Source: Amblyornis subalaris (Eukaryota > Chordata > Aves > Passeriformes > Ptilonorhynchidae). Taken from it: 64,000 bases of DNA. The stretch covers positions 4,223,899 to 4,287,898 of the forward strand of contig JACAXG010000025.1 in NCBI GenBank assembly GCA_018881555.1, written 5' to 3'. The notes beneath the pieces are model-generated. The model made no database searches, was not told the origin of the DNA, and saw only the letters and a program-made list of their open reading frames with translations. The position numbers and the translations under genes are program-made. Shown here piece by piece: positions 32,868-46,600 of the stretch; the stretch's first letter is position 1; each line of letters starts with the position of its first letter.

Positions 32868-34947
32868 ATTAATTAAATATCTACAGGAAACATTTCATTA
32901 AAGGCAAGGTCAGACCTTCTTGTTCTCCCCTGTAAAGAAAAGCTTTCTAAATAGAATGGGAATGTGTAATTTCAGCAGGATAGAACTGTGTGGTTTCTGG
33001 GATTGCCTCACCCCTATGAGGCTACGAGTAGATGTAGCATTGTAGGATTTGCAAGTGGCTTGTACCTATTTGTTGCTCTGTCTAGGGAATGAAGGGCTGC
33101 TTGCCTTACTAAATATTTACTATGTAAGTCTGGGTAAACCTGGATCGTGTTGGCATGCTAGGAAGGGATATTTTTGGTTGGTTGGTTGTTTTAAATCTAG
33201 TATCTCAGAAGATCTGACAGCATCCATACAGCCAGAGGATAAAGCTGTGCAAGATTATTTTTATCCAGGCAGTTTGCTTNGTCTTGCTGTGATGAAGCTC
33301 ACTAGTGTTATGTAGACCAAAAATACTGTTCTCTTGTAATAGTTGCCTTTTGAGTTTCTATTTGCTACCAGTGTCTGGAAGCTTGTTTTACAAGCAGCAC
33401 ATTTCTGCTATATATATAATAAATTTATCTTTCCCTCCATATCCAAGAGAAATGTGTTGCAACTCACATCTTTCCTTAGCTTGTGACTCAAGGCTGCGAA
33501 TGCCTTAAAATAAATGAAAATGTTGAAGTGATGGCTTAATTNTCCCTGCCCTTCTTTGGTTTTCAAATTTTGGGATTCAGATTTTGACTTTTTTTCCTGT
33601 CTGGACACCTATTCATGTGATTTCAAAAGGTGGGGTTTTGAGGGAACATGCTATATTGAAAAATTCCCAGTAAAGGTGCTCAGATGCTGCAGCATTTCCA
33701 GACTTGTGCTTTGGCTTTCAGAGCACAATAGTAGAAACAACATGTATTTCCATCACTTGTGCAGTGACATGCTAAGAAAAATGTTCACAATTTACTATGT
33801 ATGTATTTCATTTATCTGGTAGTGTTGCCTTGTTTCAAAATACAGTTTGGAAACAAAACAGAAATTTAGCTTGGAATTTATGTTTATTCTTCCAGCATGT
33901 CGATGACCCTGATATACACAAGGCTGTAACTTTTAAACTGTAGAGGATGCTTACTTTAGGACTGTAAATGTTTTCTGCTAAATATGGCAGGGAGATTTGA
34001 AGATGTCAGAGCATTGAATAATACATAAAAATGTCACGTAATTTGTGAAGAGAAATATATCAATTCTAACTAATTCTAACTATTTAAGGCCTTCACTGTT
34101 TTTCACTTAATCTTTATGAAAATCTTTAACAGAGTTGATAAAGCTCTGGAAATGGCTAAGTTATTACAAGTAAGAATAATTCTTTTTTTTTTTTTCATTT
34201 TTCTCTGTTGTATTTTCTGCAGTTCAATCCTGATCCAGGACTAGGAAAACATTATTACAAATGTCAGTAATTATTAAAGAGAATAGATTGTATGAATAGA
34301 TTGTATCCAGTTTTGTATTGGATACGTGCAGAAAACAGTACTTGCCCAAACTGGATAGTTACTATCCTTATTTTCTGAAAAATCAAATCCCAAACCTCAA
34401 AACCAAAGAGTTGGATAATTTTGAAAACTGAGAAGATCTGAATTGATAGTAAGCTTACAGCAATTGGAGGTGAGATAGCTCTTGTAATTTGCAGTGAATA
34501 AGTCACTCGATTTNGTTGCCAAGGAAATGAAATGAGGCTCTTGCCAAAGGGAAGCGAGGAGGAAGACATTTCAACTGGGACAACTGTTACCATTACATAA
34601 ATCCACCTGGTATTGTTATCANAAGTGTGGAGCCTTGTGGGCATATGTTTTATAGAAAGTATCTTCTGTATTTCACTGCCGTTTTGTGCTGTTGATATGG
34701 TATCCTGGTGATATGACATCCTTTGTGTGATTCCACCAGGTGGGCCCTGTGTTCTACCACAGCTATAGATGGGGATGAACTGGCCCATCTAGTTGAGTAT
34801 ATAATTAATTCTGATTTTTTGAATATTTTAATAAATAGTTGAAGGCTTCCAGAATTCTCAGAATATTTTCCGAAGGAAGCACATGGTTCACTTGCCTGCT
34901 CCCTTGTTGATTGATGAAAACAAAAGATTAAAAAAAAGTCATATGTG

Positions 34948-34987
34948 CCTTCTTTTCCTGCACAAATCCCTTCTTTTCCTGCACAAA
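34948..34987. repeat. Two-copy tandem repeat, period 21 bp
   Basis: The 19-base unit ccttcttttcctgcacaaa occurs exactly twice (34948-34966 and 34969-34987), separated by tc. Confidence 0.95.
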
Positions 34988-37081
34988 GGCATACATAGAA
35001 ATATTGGTAAGGTCCTTGGAAGTATATTTGTGCAAAGCTTATGGACNGTTCCCATTCTTTACTCACTTCATTTACTAGTGAAGGGGAGCTAATCTGTCAC
35101 AAATTCAGGGCCAAAGATCACTTTGTGATGGCTAAATCCACACAGGCAGAGAAAAAAGTAGTTACATGCAGCTGTATCAAGCACCCAAACTGGCATGTTN
35201 ATGGGAAAGAAATTTGATATGAATTTTGAAATTCAGTGGAAAATCTGCAAAGTTTGGAGGTCCCAGTAAGATATATCATGAACACCACATAATCCTCTAG
35301 AATTCAAGCTTCAGTCAAGGGACAGTCTTCAGTAAGACACGAGACAGAGTTTTAATGTCATTTTATTTCCTGCCTCTCCCTGTTTCTGACTGGGTGCCTC
35401 TGAACTAGCCTGGAAAAGCTCTCAGCTTTGGAGCCTTTCCAGTACTATGATATTAGGTTTTTTGTTTTTTTTTTTTTTTTTCGAGTTTAGAGCATGAGAA
35501 GAGTCACTTGAGTATCATCTTCTGTTTCTCATAACAAGATAATGAAGAGATTCAACAGAAGTTGAGAACCTGAGAGGTGTGGGAGAGAACACCTTCAGGA
35601 CACTATTTTTAAATCAAAGTTCTTTCATCTCGCTTTTGTTTTAAAGGACAGAACATGTAACCAGCAAGGTTTTATCTATTCTTTTTATGGCAGAAACTTC
35701 CTGATCTTTCCCAGCACCTTTCTGTGGGAGAACAAAGGGAGAGTTTGCAAGAGAATATATACAGTCAGAAAGGAATTCTAAGGCAAACTAGATAATGGTG
35801 AAACTGATATCCAAATTACCCTTGATAATGTTATCAGGTTAAAAGACAGAAGTCATCTTTGCAAGCGCTTCTGGAATGTTGTCCCAAAAGAATGTGTGAT
35901 CTGCAATGGAAAGAAAAAGGCAGGCAAGCTTGGAGTTAGAACTCTGTTAGATTTTGCTACACAAGATATTTTGTGTAATTTGTTGTTTTCAAGGTGTTGG
36001 ATTTACTGTTTTAAATTAGTCCTTCAACTGACATCACTAAAGCAAGAGAGTGGTGCTGGCAATGAGTGAGGGCAACTGACTTGTAGTGTTAGAGCCAGAG
36101 TTAGTTGGAACAAAACTATGGACCCAAACAACCAGGTTGTTTAATATGTGAACTTCAGCTTTGAATACAAGAAATTGTGATTGAAATAGACCCATCTTGC
36201 ATTAGATTAGTACTTGAGGAGAAGGGCTTTAGACTTTACCACAAATAATACTTAGTAAAAAGATAAGCATTTTAAGAATTCAATAATAATATATTTATAT
36301 TTTCAATAAACATATTTAATTAACTGAACTCTACTAAATACTCTTTAANAACAGAAATTATACACTTAAAATCAGAACTCTTTGCTGAAAGGAAACAAAA
36401 ATCAATTTAACTGGGTTTTAATCTTCTTTGTAACTGGAACAGAGAATATATATTTCTAGTTCCATGAATGGTAGAGACCACCACTTGTAATTTTAGAATT
36501 ATTTTATTTAAACAAATTGGATTATACATGAAAGATTTTGCCACCAGTCACACAGAAGCTGACACATTTTGATTATCACAGCTTGAAGTTTTAAACACAC
36601 AAACTACAATTAAAAGGTTCAAGTCAGAAAAAATAAACATAAGTTAATGGATGCATAACTGAAATCACTTTTTAAAAAATAAATTTTTATACCAATTTAA
36701 ACTAGGAATCATGAAGAAAACATCCTGCTCCCAGATGGACAAACTTGGCACAACAGAAATACTAATAATAATGAAAAAAAGAGCTGTAACAACAATTTGT
36801 TCAATGAAGGGAATAAACTGCACCTAAACTATAAAATAATAGACTCCAAGCCAGTAAGCACTTAGGCATATGTTTAATTGTAAACAGGTGAGTAGTTCAT
36901 CTCCCTTTAATGAGACAACTGAGAAGTGAAATGCACTTATGGCACTGAGGCCTAACATAGCCATTATTGACTATTAATCAATTAAGAAAGCCATAAAAAT
37001 GCAATGGTGGGTATGTACGTGTTAAATATGTGTGTTTGTGCTAGTGTGTGACAGATTTGCTTCTTCCCTATAACTGTGTAA

Positions 37082-37285
37082 ATGAGTCATCCTGTCACCA
37101 GGGAGATGGGCTACAGGTGGGTTTCATAACCCATCTGGCTTCCTTAACTTTAGCTATTTAAGCTATTCAGCTAATCTCCCTCTGTAGCTAAGGGGGAAGG
37201 GAGACATTTCTGGTTTACCTTTTATCATCCTTTGGAGGTACTGATTTCTCTCTTTTGACTAAAACAGGAGTTAAAGTGACTCAGC
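37082..37285. promoter_or_regulatory. Candidate enhancer block with AP-1 and MARE sites
   Basis: ATGAGTCAT, a perfect AP-1 palindrome, is at 37082-37090. TGACTCAGC, an NF-E2/MAF/NRF2-type half-MARE, is at 37277-37285. Between them an inverted repeat AGATGGG...CCCATCT (37104-37110 and 37130-37136) can form a hairpin. The block is GC-richer than its surroundings and lies about 3.2-3.4 kb upstream of BIN1 exon 1. No chromatin or conservation data are available here. Confidence 0.3.
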
Positions 37286-38823
37286 TTAAATTAAATATGT
37301 TTAGCTGGTTACAGTCAGGTGAAATGAAGTGGTCTGGGGTCCAGTGTTAGAACAGATTATACAACTATGCACATATTGAACTTAATGAATGTCATTGCGG
37401 GAGATGCTCATAAGCATTAAGTTTCATTTCTTTTAACTGCAGTTGTGCAGAATCTGTCACTAATGGCTACCAAAAGGTTAAACATCTCTGCCTCACAATA
37501 CAAAGGATAAACAAATATAATCATTGAGTTGCTAGCCTGTATATTAAAACCAGTAAACTTGAGATCAGAACAATGGTGGATATGTGAGACTGAAGCCTCT
37601 CTTGTTCACAAAACAACAACCTTCTGCATATATTACCTGGCTAAAATGGCTTATATGGTCATTCAGATGCATGGCCACTCATAGTGTGTGGGTCATGCCT
37701 TTTGCAACACACCTGGAGCCCAGCAACTGCTTTGCAGCTTTGGTGCTGATCCAATCAAGCACAGAAATAACTGGGAAATGACTCATGCTGAGAGGTGGAT
37801 ACTTGATGTTAATCCCAGCTTTCAAAATGTACACAGTTTGTCATCATTTTTCATTGTGGTGAACGTGTGTGTCTGGCTGCTTTTGTCTGATGTTTGCTAT
37901 GGACTCTCTTTTCAGCTCATGCGCTGCAATCATGCTTTTTACTTGAAAGGACGTAATCAGACAAAAATCCCTTCAAAACCAGTTCCACTGAAGAAAAGAC
38001 CTAAGCAGGAGGAGTAAATACATGAGGTAGGGCGGAGAGGAATGTGTTCTGACCCTGAAACATCTGCTCTTTTAAACATGATGTTACAAATGTTTAACCA
38101 CATGTGCATCTTTCACCCTTAAAAGCTCAGCTAAGGAGGGGTAGATGGGGGTGAGAGACAAGGGAAATTGGATATTAGATATGTTCCCAGATGATACTGA
38201 GCAGTGAGATGCTGTAAAATTATGGATGATACTGGAGAAGAAAGGTAATATGAAAATACCTCGTAAGGCTGAAACTATGGAAAAAATCAGATGCATTTGG
38301 GACAAATACACAGTTGTTTATCTGGAGAAAATGAATACAAAATTAGTACTAAATACTAATCATATAGATATATAAATACTAAATGTAAAGCCAGGAAGGA
38401 ATGGAATAAACTTGCAGTTTGCAATACAGAGTGGCATCATGGGTATGCACACACTTGAGTCTGTTTTGTATCACTGCACTTTTCTCATAGTCAACCAAAA
38501 TACATGCCCAAGTATTTTATTAATTGGGAATAGTATGTCTACTGGCATAATTGAAGTATAACATGGATTTAAACTGGTTACTGAATGAAGGTTTTGTCAT
38601 AAAAAAAAAGCACCATTGTCATGACAGGCAAGAAATGCAGAGGCACTGTCTCATGAAGCCTTACAAAGAGGTGTTGACAGGTTCTCTGCCCACAGTTTCT
38701 AAGGGCTCTGGCAAGACAATGGTTTTTATTTTAAGTTCTGAATGAACAGAAATAGTACTGAAGCAGAAATGGGAAACAATAAATGACATATAAGTTGGAA
38801 AATCTGGCCTAGCTTTCTTAAGT

Positions 38824-38872
38824 TATCGCCTTCATGGCAGATCGCTTCATCGCCTATCGCTTTACATGGCAG
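38824..38872. repeat. Imperfect duplication of a TATCGC..CATGGCAG unit
   Basis: tatcgccttcatggcag (38824-38840) recurs as tatcgctttacatggcag (38855-38872), with atcgcttcatcgcc between. CpG is unusually frequent here for such AT-rich DNA. Confidence 0.7.
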
Positions 38873-39259
38873 AAGTGCGTGCTACAGTATTCCCTGTGTG
38901 TGTGAAACTGAAGATAAGAATCTTCATCTGGCAAAATAATGACTGTGTGAAATGGTTCTGGGACACAGGTAGGTTTTGGTACCATCTTTTAATTAAAATA
39001 GGTGTCTCCATCTTAAACAAAGGGAAATGCAAGTTTGTTAAATATCTAAATTGCCTGCAGAGCATTGGATTGGTTGGTACTNTACTGCACAAAGAAGTGG
39101 GATGGGTGTGCAGAAGCAGGATAGGAAGGAAGGAAGCTTCCCCATCACTCACCCAAGCCCCAGTGTGTGGTACTGACAGAAGCTTTGGGGCTGAGCATTA
39201 GGATGTGAATAACAATGCTGAGGTGGCTTCCNGTATTCCAGGAAGCAGAACTTTGTCCT

Positions 39260-39950
39260 AACTTGTAATGGAACGGATTTTCACAAAAGGTATTTGCCCA
39301 GTAGACCTAGCAAAGCACAACCAAAGCCAGGTGGCCAAGAAGGCCCATGGCATCCTGGCGAATGGGATCAGAAATAGTGTGACCAGCAGGACCAGGGCAG
39401 TGATTGTCCCACTATACCTGGCACTGGCGAGGCTGCACCCCAAAATCCCGTGTTCAGTTTCAAGGCCACTCAATTCAGGAAGGACATTGAGGTGCTGGAG
39501 CGGGTCCAGAGAAGGGTAACAAGGCTGGTGAAAGGTCTGGAGCACAAGTCCTGTGAAGAACAGCTGAGGGAGCTGGGCAGACTCAGCCTGGAGAAAAGGA
39601 GTCTTGGGGGGAACCTTATGACTTTCTGCAACTATCTGAAAGGAGGGTGTGGAAAGCTGGGGGTCATTCTCTTTTCCCAATTAACAAGTGACAGAATTAG
39701 AAGAAATGGCTTCAAGTTGTGGTATGGGAGGTTGAGATAGGATATTGGGNAAAATTTCTTCANTGAAAGGCTGGTCAGACATTGGAATTGGCTGCCCAGG
39801 GAAATGGTGGATTCACCATCCCTGGAAGTGCTCGAAAGGTGTGGGGATGTGGCACCTGGGGACACGGTTTAGTGGTGAACACAGTGGTGCTGGGTTAATG
39901 GTTGGAGTCAGTTATCTGAGAGGTCTTTTCTAACCTTAATAATTCTAAGA
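39260..39950 (+). mobile_element. Older, 5'-truncated CR1 LINE upstream of BIN1
   Basis: The sequence contains CR1 ORF2-end and 3' UTR segments: gccaagaaggccc, gcatcctgg, ggtgctggagcgggtccaga, ctcagcctggagaaaaggag, accatccctggaagtgctcg, and an end like gaggtcttttctaacctta followed by ataattctaagag. The 3' part (ggacacggtttagtggtg... gctgggttaatggttgg) differs from the intron 5 copy, so it belongs to another CR1 subfamily. Divergence and a degraded terminal repeat suggest greater age. Confidence 0.85.
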
Positions 39951-40149
39951 GTAAAGGATGGAATCTTCTGAAATTTCAGCTCACCTTTTAAAATCAGGGG
40001 TTTGATTTGNTTCCAGGTACCCTTCTCTTACAGAATTAAATTTCCCACCTTATGCCTGTAAAGATCCCGGAATAATGTGAGAAGTACCTTTTTCCTATGA
40101 ACTTGGACAACTAGAGATAAAAATTAGTGATACAGNTTTCTTAAAACAA
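39951..40149. other. Short spacer between the CR1 and the BIN1 CpG island
   Basis: About 200 bases of AT-rich sequence with two N (40010, 40136). No feature was seen. Confidence 0.8.
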
Positions 40150-40660
<511 letters not shown>

Positions 40661-43600
40661 GGATGCGTCTCGCAGTGGGTGCTTGCGAGGGGGTGGCAGC
40701 TGCCTTCCCTGCCTGCGGAATTAGGGCCTCTTTGCATCCTGAGGATGCAGAATATCCCTGTTGAGAGCGGTGAGGGTTCCCCGTCCGCCTGCGGAAATAT
40801 GGCATCGGATCCAGCCGGGAGCGGGAGGGAGGACGGAGCGCCGCACGCTTGTGTTGGATCCGTAGATGCTTATTGTTTCAACAGGATAGACCTTCCCTTT
40901 ATGGTGTTTAGGTTGTGCTTTATGCAGTTCTGTATTTTGCCATAGCGCTAAATGCGTAATCTCAAAGATGGTGAGGAAAAGGAGACGGACACTTGCTCCT
41001 TATCTTCCAACATCATTGCATGATAGTCGCTACTTGCTGAACTGACCTTGAGCTCCCGATTTTGGAATGGTGGTAAAGCCACAGCCGTACGGCCTTTAAA
41101 GATTGTGCAGACCTACTGACGGAGGGGGGGATTTTTGAATCCCGGGAGCCCTTTCGCTGCTCTCCGCCCACCCCTGTGCCAGCAAAAGGTGCCAGGAATA
41201 TGCAATGGATACTTTTCCTGTTCATCTGTCTGGCATGCTGCATCTGATGCCAGGTGCTTGCTCTGTGTGGGGATTATCGGACATTTTACGCAGGGACATT
41301 GATCAGCTGCTTTTATTGCAGGCACGCTCGTCTTGGTTTTCAGTGGTTTGCTGTGAGATGACATTGACTGAATAAGGACTGGTGCATCTTTGAGGGAGGG
41401 CGGGCGAACAGATCTGCCCACTGCTGCTCGTGTTCCCTGGGAGTTATCTTTAGCAGCTAGATTTAATCTAGGAGGGTTGGGATTAAATGCAGTGCTGCCC
41501 TGAGCCTTGTACCAATCTCTGACACTGCTCAAAAATGCTGCTGGGTCAGAATGGCAGCCCAGACCACTTGAACTTAATGTTGCACATGCTGCATCCACTA
41601 CTTTTAGCTCACTTACCGAGAATGGGAGCACCCCGTGAACTTGCCCGACTGCTTGGAAAAAACCCCAAGGACTACCAGATGCAGTATGGAATTGCAGCAG
41701 CAATGTCCTGGCTTCACTCTGTACACAAGAGTGACAGTGTGGCCACATCTGTGGGGTTTTTACCTTACTGTTGGTCCAGAGGGGACAGGACAGGGAATCT
41801 GGTCCACCCTGAACTCATCACAGATGCTAACTTCATTCTGTGTTAGCCACCAGATGGCAACCATATTTGTAGTTAATACTAAGGTAGGTGGTAGAGGCTG
41901 AGCTCCTTGGCCTGCTGATGAAGTTATTGTATTTAATGGTGCAGCTTGGAGCCAAGTGTGGCCTGCCAAGCCCTTCCCTGGCCTCTTATCAGAATATACA
42001 CAGGTTCTTTTCCTAGGGAGAATTTTCCACAAATTTCTGTCAACTGTTGATCTAGCTCACTTCCTTGTTCACGTCCTGGTGGTGTTTGGGGATGTGGGAA
42101 TGAAGGCAACAATAATAATTGAGAGTTGGCTGTGTATTGCAGGTGATTTGCACGATCTGAAAAGCACTGCTTGTTTTCTTATAAGCAGAAAAGGAAAACA
42201 AACCCAGAGCACTTGCTGACACAAATTCTAGGCCCCTCAGCTGTTGTTATCCGGATGCAAACGGAACAACTTTGCTCTCTGGGCTCTCAAAAAAATTAAA
42301 TAATGGCNTTGCTTGCTTCATCATCTGACTTGTCTCCTCATACTGCTACAGTATCGTCTGTCGTGATTCTTGTTTCGCGCAGCATTCAGTGTTTTACCTG
42401 TGTCTCTAAGGGACAGACTTCCACTGAGGCAAATAAGTGAGTGTTAACATTCAGGTCTTGAGGAGAGATACCGCAGAATATGAAGTGACATGGAAGCAGC
42501 AGTGGTAATGACACTCTACTCTTGTGGTATTTAGTTTTAAACTGTGATACTATGTTTAGTAGGAAGGGTAAACCATGTGTCAGGAGATAAGGACCGGGTG
42601 TTAAATAATAGAAAAAGTTAAGCAGAAGTGCGCAGAGGTGAATCTGGGTACACAACTTAAAAATGTATTTGATTTTTATGAAAGGATGTTGGCTAGGGTT
42701 GAACTTTTCCTTTTTGAGGCTTAAACAAGCTGACAGTGTTCCTTTCCATATCGTATTTCGATTTGAATCTAGGATAAAAAAATTCTTCCTTCAGAATATC
42801 TCCCTCTCAACTTGAGCCCCAAGGCTTTGACCTCAGCAGTTTTCTTCATCGTGAATTTAAGCCTTGTGTTAAGCAAAGAATGATGTCTTTTTGTTCAATG
42901 CAGAATTCACACTGAAACACTGTACACATCCTTTTTTTCCCTTCTGAGATGCCTATTATGTAAACTATGTAAGATATTCCTTCAGAAGTGGTATTTGCTT
43001 TGAGCCTTTCAGCAAAACTATTGGCTATTTTTGGAAGACACTTTAGCAATTCTACAGGAAATATGGGATGGAATGGTTGACTGTGCTTTTTACAAATGGG
43101 CTGGACACGTGTTTAACTTCCGTCTCTACTCAGAGATTATACATGAGAGGTATACCTGCTCAGAGGTAGCCTCATCTACTATACTTGGCAATAATTTTCC
43201 AATTGTCCAGTGAAATGTGTCAAATAAGCCGATGTTGCTGTCCAGAGGAACCCACCTAGCAGAAAGGACCTATGCAACTGTTGCTAACTCATATATCACC
43301 TTTTGCAACTAATACGGATGAATTAGGACATTTAGGCTGGAAGTCGTGATCTGTTCATCCTGAATTTAGCTGAAGGATTTTCAGACTGGGATGCTGAGTG
43401 CTGGACCTTTCATAATTCTAAACTTCTTAAATTCATGTAAAATCGTAATGCCCCCAATGTCACGGTGTCTTAGAGGGAGCCTGGTATTTGCAAGCTCTTT
43501 TAAACTTTGCCGGTGAGGCTCTGAAGTTTTTTTATTCTTTTCNTCTGTAATCCATCATCTTGGTTAAAGTTTGTGTTTCTGCTTTGTGACCAGTTTTTAT

Positions 43601-46600
43601 CTTACACTTTTGAACGTTTTAAAAATCTCCCCAGTTTCCACAATCCCATTTTCCTCTAATAATGTCCTGTTTCTGGATGTGTCTGTCTGCACATGCACGT
43701 TTCTGCTTTGAAGAAATTCAAACAGCATCTTGGTGACTTGATGCAAACCTGGTGTGAGGGCAACTCCTCTGCAAGGTTCCAGGAGGGAGCTGAGCTCAGG
43801 GGGCAGATGGATTGGAGTTTATTAGCTTGGCTGGTGGTGAGGGTCCTTGTCACAGGATCAAACTCTTTACTTTCTTTCAGCATGTTAGCCAGAGTTTCAG
43901 AGTGGAAAGATGGTATTGGCTGTATGGGCACTGACTGATGATTTGAGTTGCATACAGATTAATAGCTGTGTCTGGGGAGATGAATTGTAAAGTTGACATC
44001 AGAAAGAAAGTTTTTTTTTTTTTTTCCTTAGGGGCTTTTTTTTGTGTGGAGAGGAGTAGAGAGGAATGAACTTATTTTTACTGAGACTGAGCGTGGGAAG
44101 TTCCTATCCTGTAGCAGTGGTGGTCTCTCACTCTCTTTTCATTACAAATCTGGGCGAAATGAGGAGTCTGTGTTCTGGGACATGAACAGACTGTTGTATT
44201 TGGTCGTGGGTTTCTTCTGATGTGCCAACAAACCAAGGCATCCCCTTTTCTCCCTCTTGATCCCTAACCAAAGGAGAAGGCTTTGTTTTCCATGCAGGAC
44301 CTGGCAAAGTTTAGTTTGGACATCCAAACTCCCTTGTGTTAGGGGATCACATTTAGGTCGTAGACTCTGCCACTGACTTGCCATGTTGCTGTGAAGTGTC
44401 ACTTTCTGTTCTTGGCTTGCTTTGCTAATTCCACCGATGTTTACCCACATCTCTGTTTGAAGTTTTCCTCGCTAAACCACCTGTCAGAGCGAAGTTCTGC
44501 TCTCCTCTGGCTGCAGAGTCCAAGGAGGCTGGGCTGTAGTCTTGGTCTCACAGATTGTATTTTGGGTGGAACAGGGTTTGCAGAAGGCAGGGTTTGCATT
44601 TTGAGTTTGCCCTGATAAGACTTTTTTTTCTCTCCTCCTAAGTCAAGCTCTAATAGGTGGAGGATGGNAGGAGAGAACACCTGGAATGAAATCTCAGCCC
44701 TAAGCAGGTGGGAGTCTATACTAATGAGCAGCACCCAAGAACCTTAAAGCAAATTTAAATACAGCTGTCATCAGGATTCGGCTATCAGAGGCTGGCTACC
44801 TGATCTGTAGAAACTGCAAATGGGGAGGGAGCCTTTCTATAAAAATGGTAGCTGCAGAAAGCTCTCTTATTGAGAAGTATCACATCTACCTACTTGAGAG
44901 AAGTTCCTTATTGGTTTTTCTTCGGGATCCTTCTGTGTCTTCAAAGCTTCTATGATTTTTTTCTTGCCTTTGCATAGGGTAGGATGGTTTGGTGGCAATC
45001 TGCCTTGTTGTGCCAGTGAGGTACAAATAGCCCGAAGAGCTACAAGTATTGTTCTCTTACTCATTTGGTAGGAATATTAACTTTGTTTTTTTCCTGAGGG
45101 ACCCCCCAGATGACAAAGACTTTTTACTTCGGCTTGCTTTCTCTAGAAGGCAGGGCTTAGGTGATGGGTGGAGACTCAAAAGATACTTTGTACCTAAAGG
45201 TTGCTGGAAAACAGGCACTGGATACAGGAGGAAGATCGGAATTAATGCCCTAACGTTGGGATAATTACAGAATGAGCTCAGACTGTATTACTGGTATCAG
45301 ATAATCTGCATGGGGCAGGGTGGAGGTGAAATAGGAAACCAGGCTCCACATGTTTCCTTGCCCNTGGAATGGTTTGATTGGCAGGGCACTTACAGTGCCC
45401 TGCTGAAGGTGCCCTTCTGTCTGGCTGTTGGCAACAGATTTCTTGTAAGAAGCAGAATCTCATGGATGGGTGAATTTTCTGATTGGAAAAGGCCCAACCC
45501 TATTCCTGGTCACTTTATCTTCCCTGTAGGCTCTAGTCTTGCAGCCAGTCCTCTTCAGTGCAGTTCTTGTGAGATCAGGCTTACAAACTAGGATCTGGAA
45601 GATCACTTTTCAGTGAAGACTTTAAATGAGGCTATAGACCATACAGAGTTAGTGTTACAGACCTCATCTCTCAGGGGGTGACATCAGACTTGTCTGGCCT
45701 CTCCCTCCATCCTGCATGGTGACTGTTAGGCAAGGTTTGTGTTTCCAGGCACAGATGTTTGTTTTCTTTCCAACATCATGATTGCTCTTGGCTTGTGACT
45801 AGCAAGCTAGTCAAGCCATTGGGAAAGCTGGGTGCAGCCTGAGATGTTCTGCATCTAACTGGTCTGGGGTCTTTGGGAATAATGCGAGTTTTCCTTTGGT
45901 CATGACTCTTTGGACAGAGAGACAAGACCCTATTGCTTGGGATCAGACATGTAATAAAGCTCTGGTTCTAGAAACATTTGGAGTGACAAGAGNGTACCTT
46001 AAGTTAACAGGTATTAGAGTGGCTATTTTTTTCCGCTGTTGCGATGGTGACCAGACACCTGAGCTGCCCGTTGTGCCAGTTCTGCAGCTTTGCAAGGATC
46101 ATCTTACAGTCCTGGCTGTCTACCTGTACATGGAGGGATCAGCCTGTCTTCCCAGAAGTTCTGTGCTGGCAACTTGATGTGGTCACAAAGCTAGACTCAG
46201 TTTGCCCCAGCAGAACAGACAGGTTTGTCATCCTGAACTGGCCACAGCTCCCTGAGTGGGCCAGCCAATTCAGGGNGTGCAGACCAGCTGCTTTTAATGT
46301 GGGGTAAGACTCTATTAATGTTGACCAGGAGACTGTGCGTTCTCTACCCCAGAGCAATGAGATGGGAACAGATATTAAAATATGAATAAGGCCTCCTTGG
46401 CCTTATTGCCAGAGCAATGCTGGCAGATAGAATAGTGCATCAAGGTCCATTCTGGCATAAGGCTGTGTTTTAGTCTTCTCTGGAGGGAATGTATATTTAG
46501 TTTTCTCCAGCAACTGCAACACTGAATGCACGAGTGCCAGCCAATCTGTATCATTCTGGCATTCCTGCTGCTGAGCTAAAAGGGGGCATCTCTCACGGGA

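Larger units (their letters stand above)
27441..39255. other. CYP27C1-BIN1 intergenic spacer, no gene recognised
   Basis: This is about 11.8 kb of mostly AT-rich sequence without coding signal. Minor features include a perfect MEF2 match at 27462-27471 (CTATTTATAA), a TA-alternating run near 29779, a TAGGA-type microsatellite at 32843-32867, a 21-bp-period duplication at 34948-34987, an AP-1/MARE-bearing block at 37082-37285 and a short imperfect repeat at 38824-38872. The longest open frame (174 codons, minus strand, 34264-34788) has no recognisable domain. Confidence 0.7.

Noticed and set aside
34264..35066. Overlapping minus-strand open frames of 174 and 138 codons in the spacer
   Set aside because: They overlap in different frames, contain N codons and show no recognisable motif; lengths are within chance for this much AT-rich DNA.
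37688..38017. 109-codon + strand frame ending in a Lys/Arg/Glu-rich tail
   Set aside because: No recognisable domain and no Kozak or promoter support; treated as non-coding.
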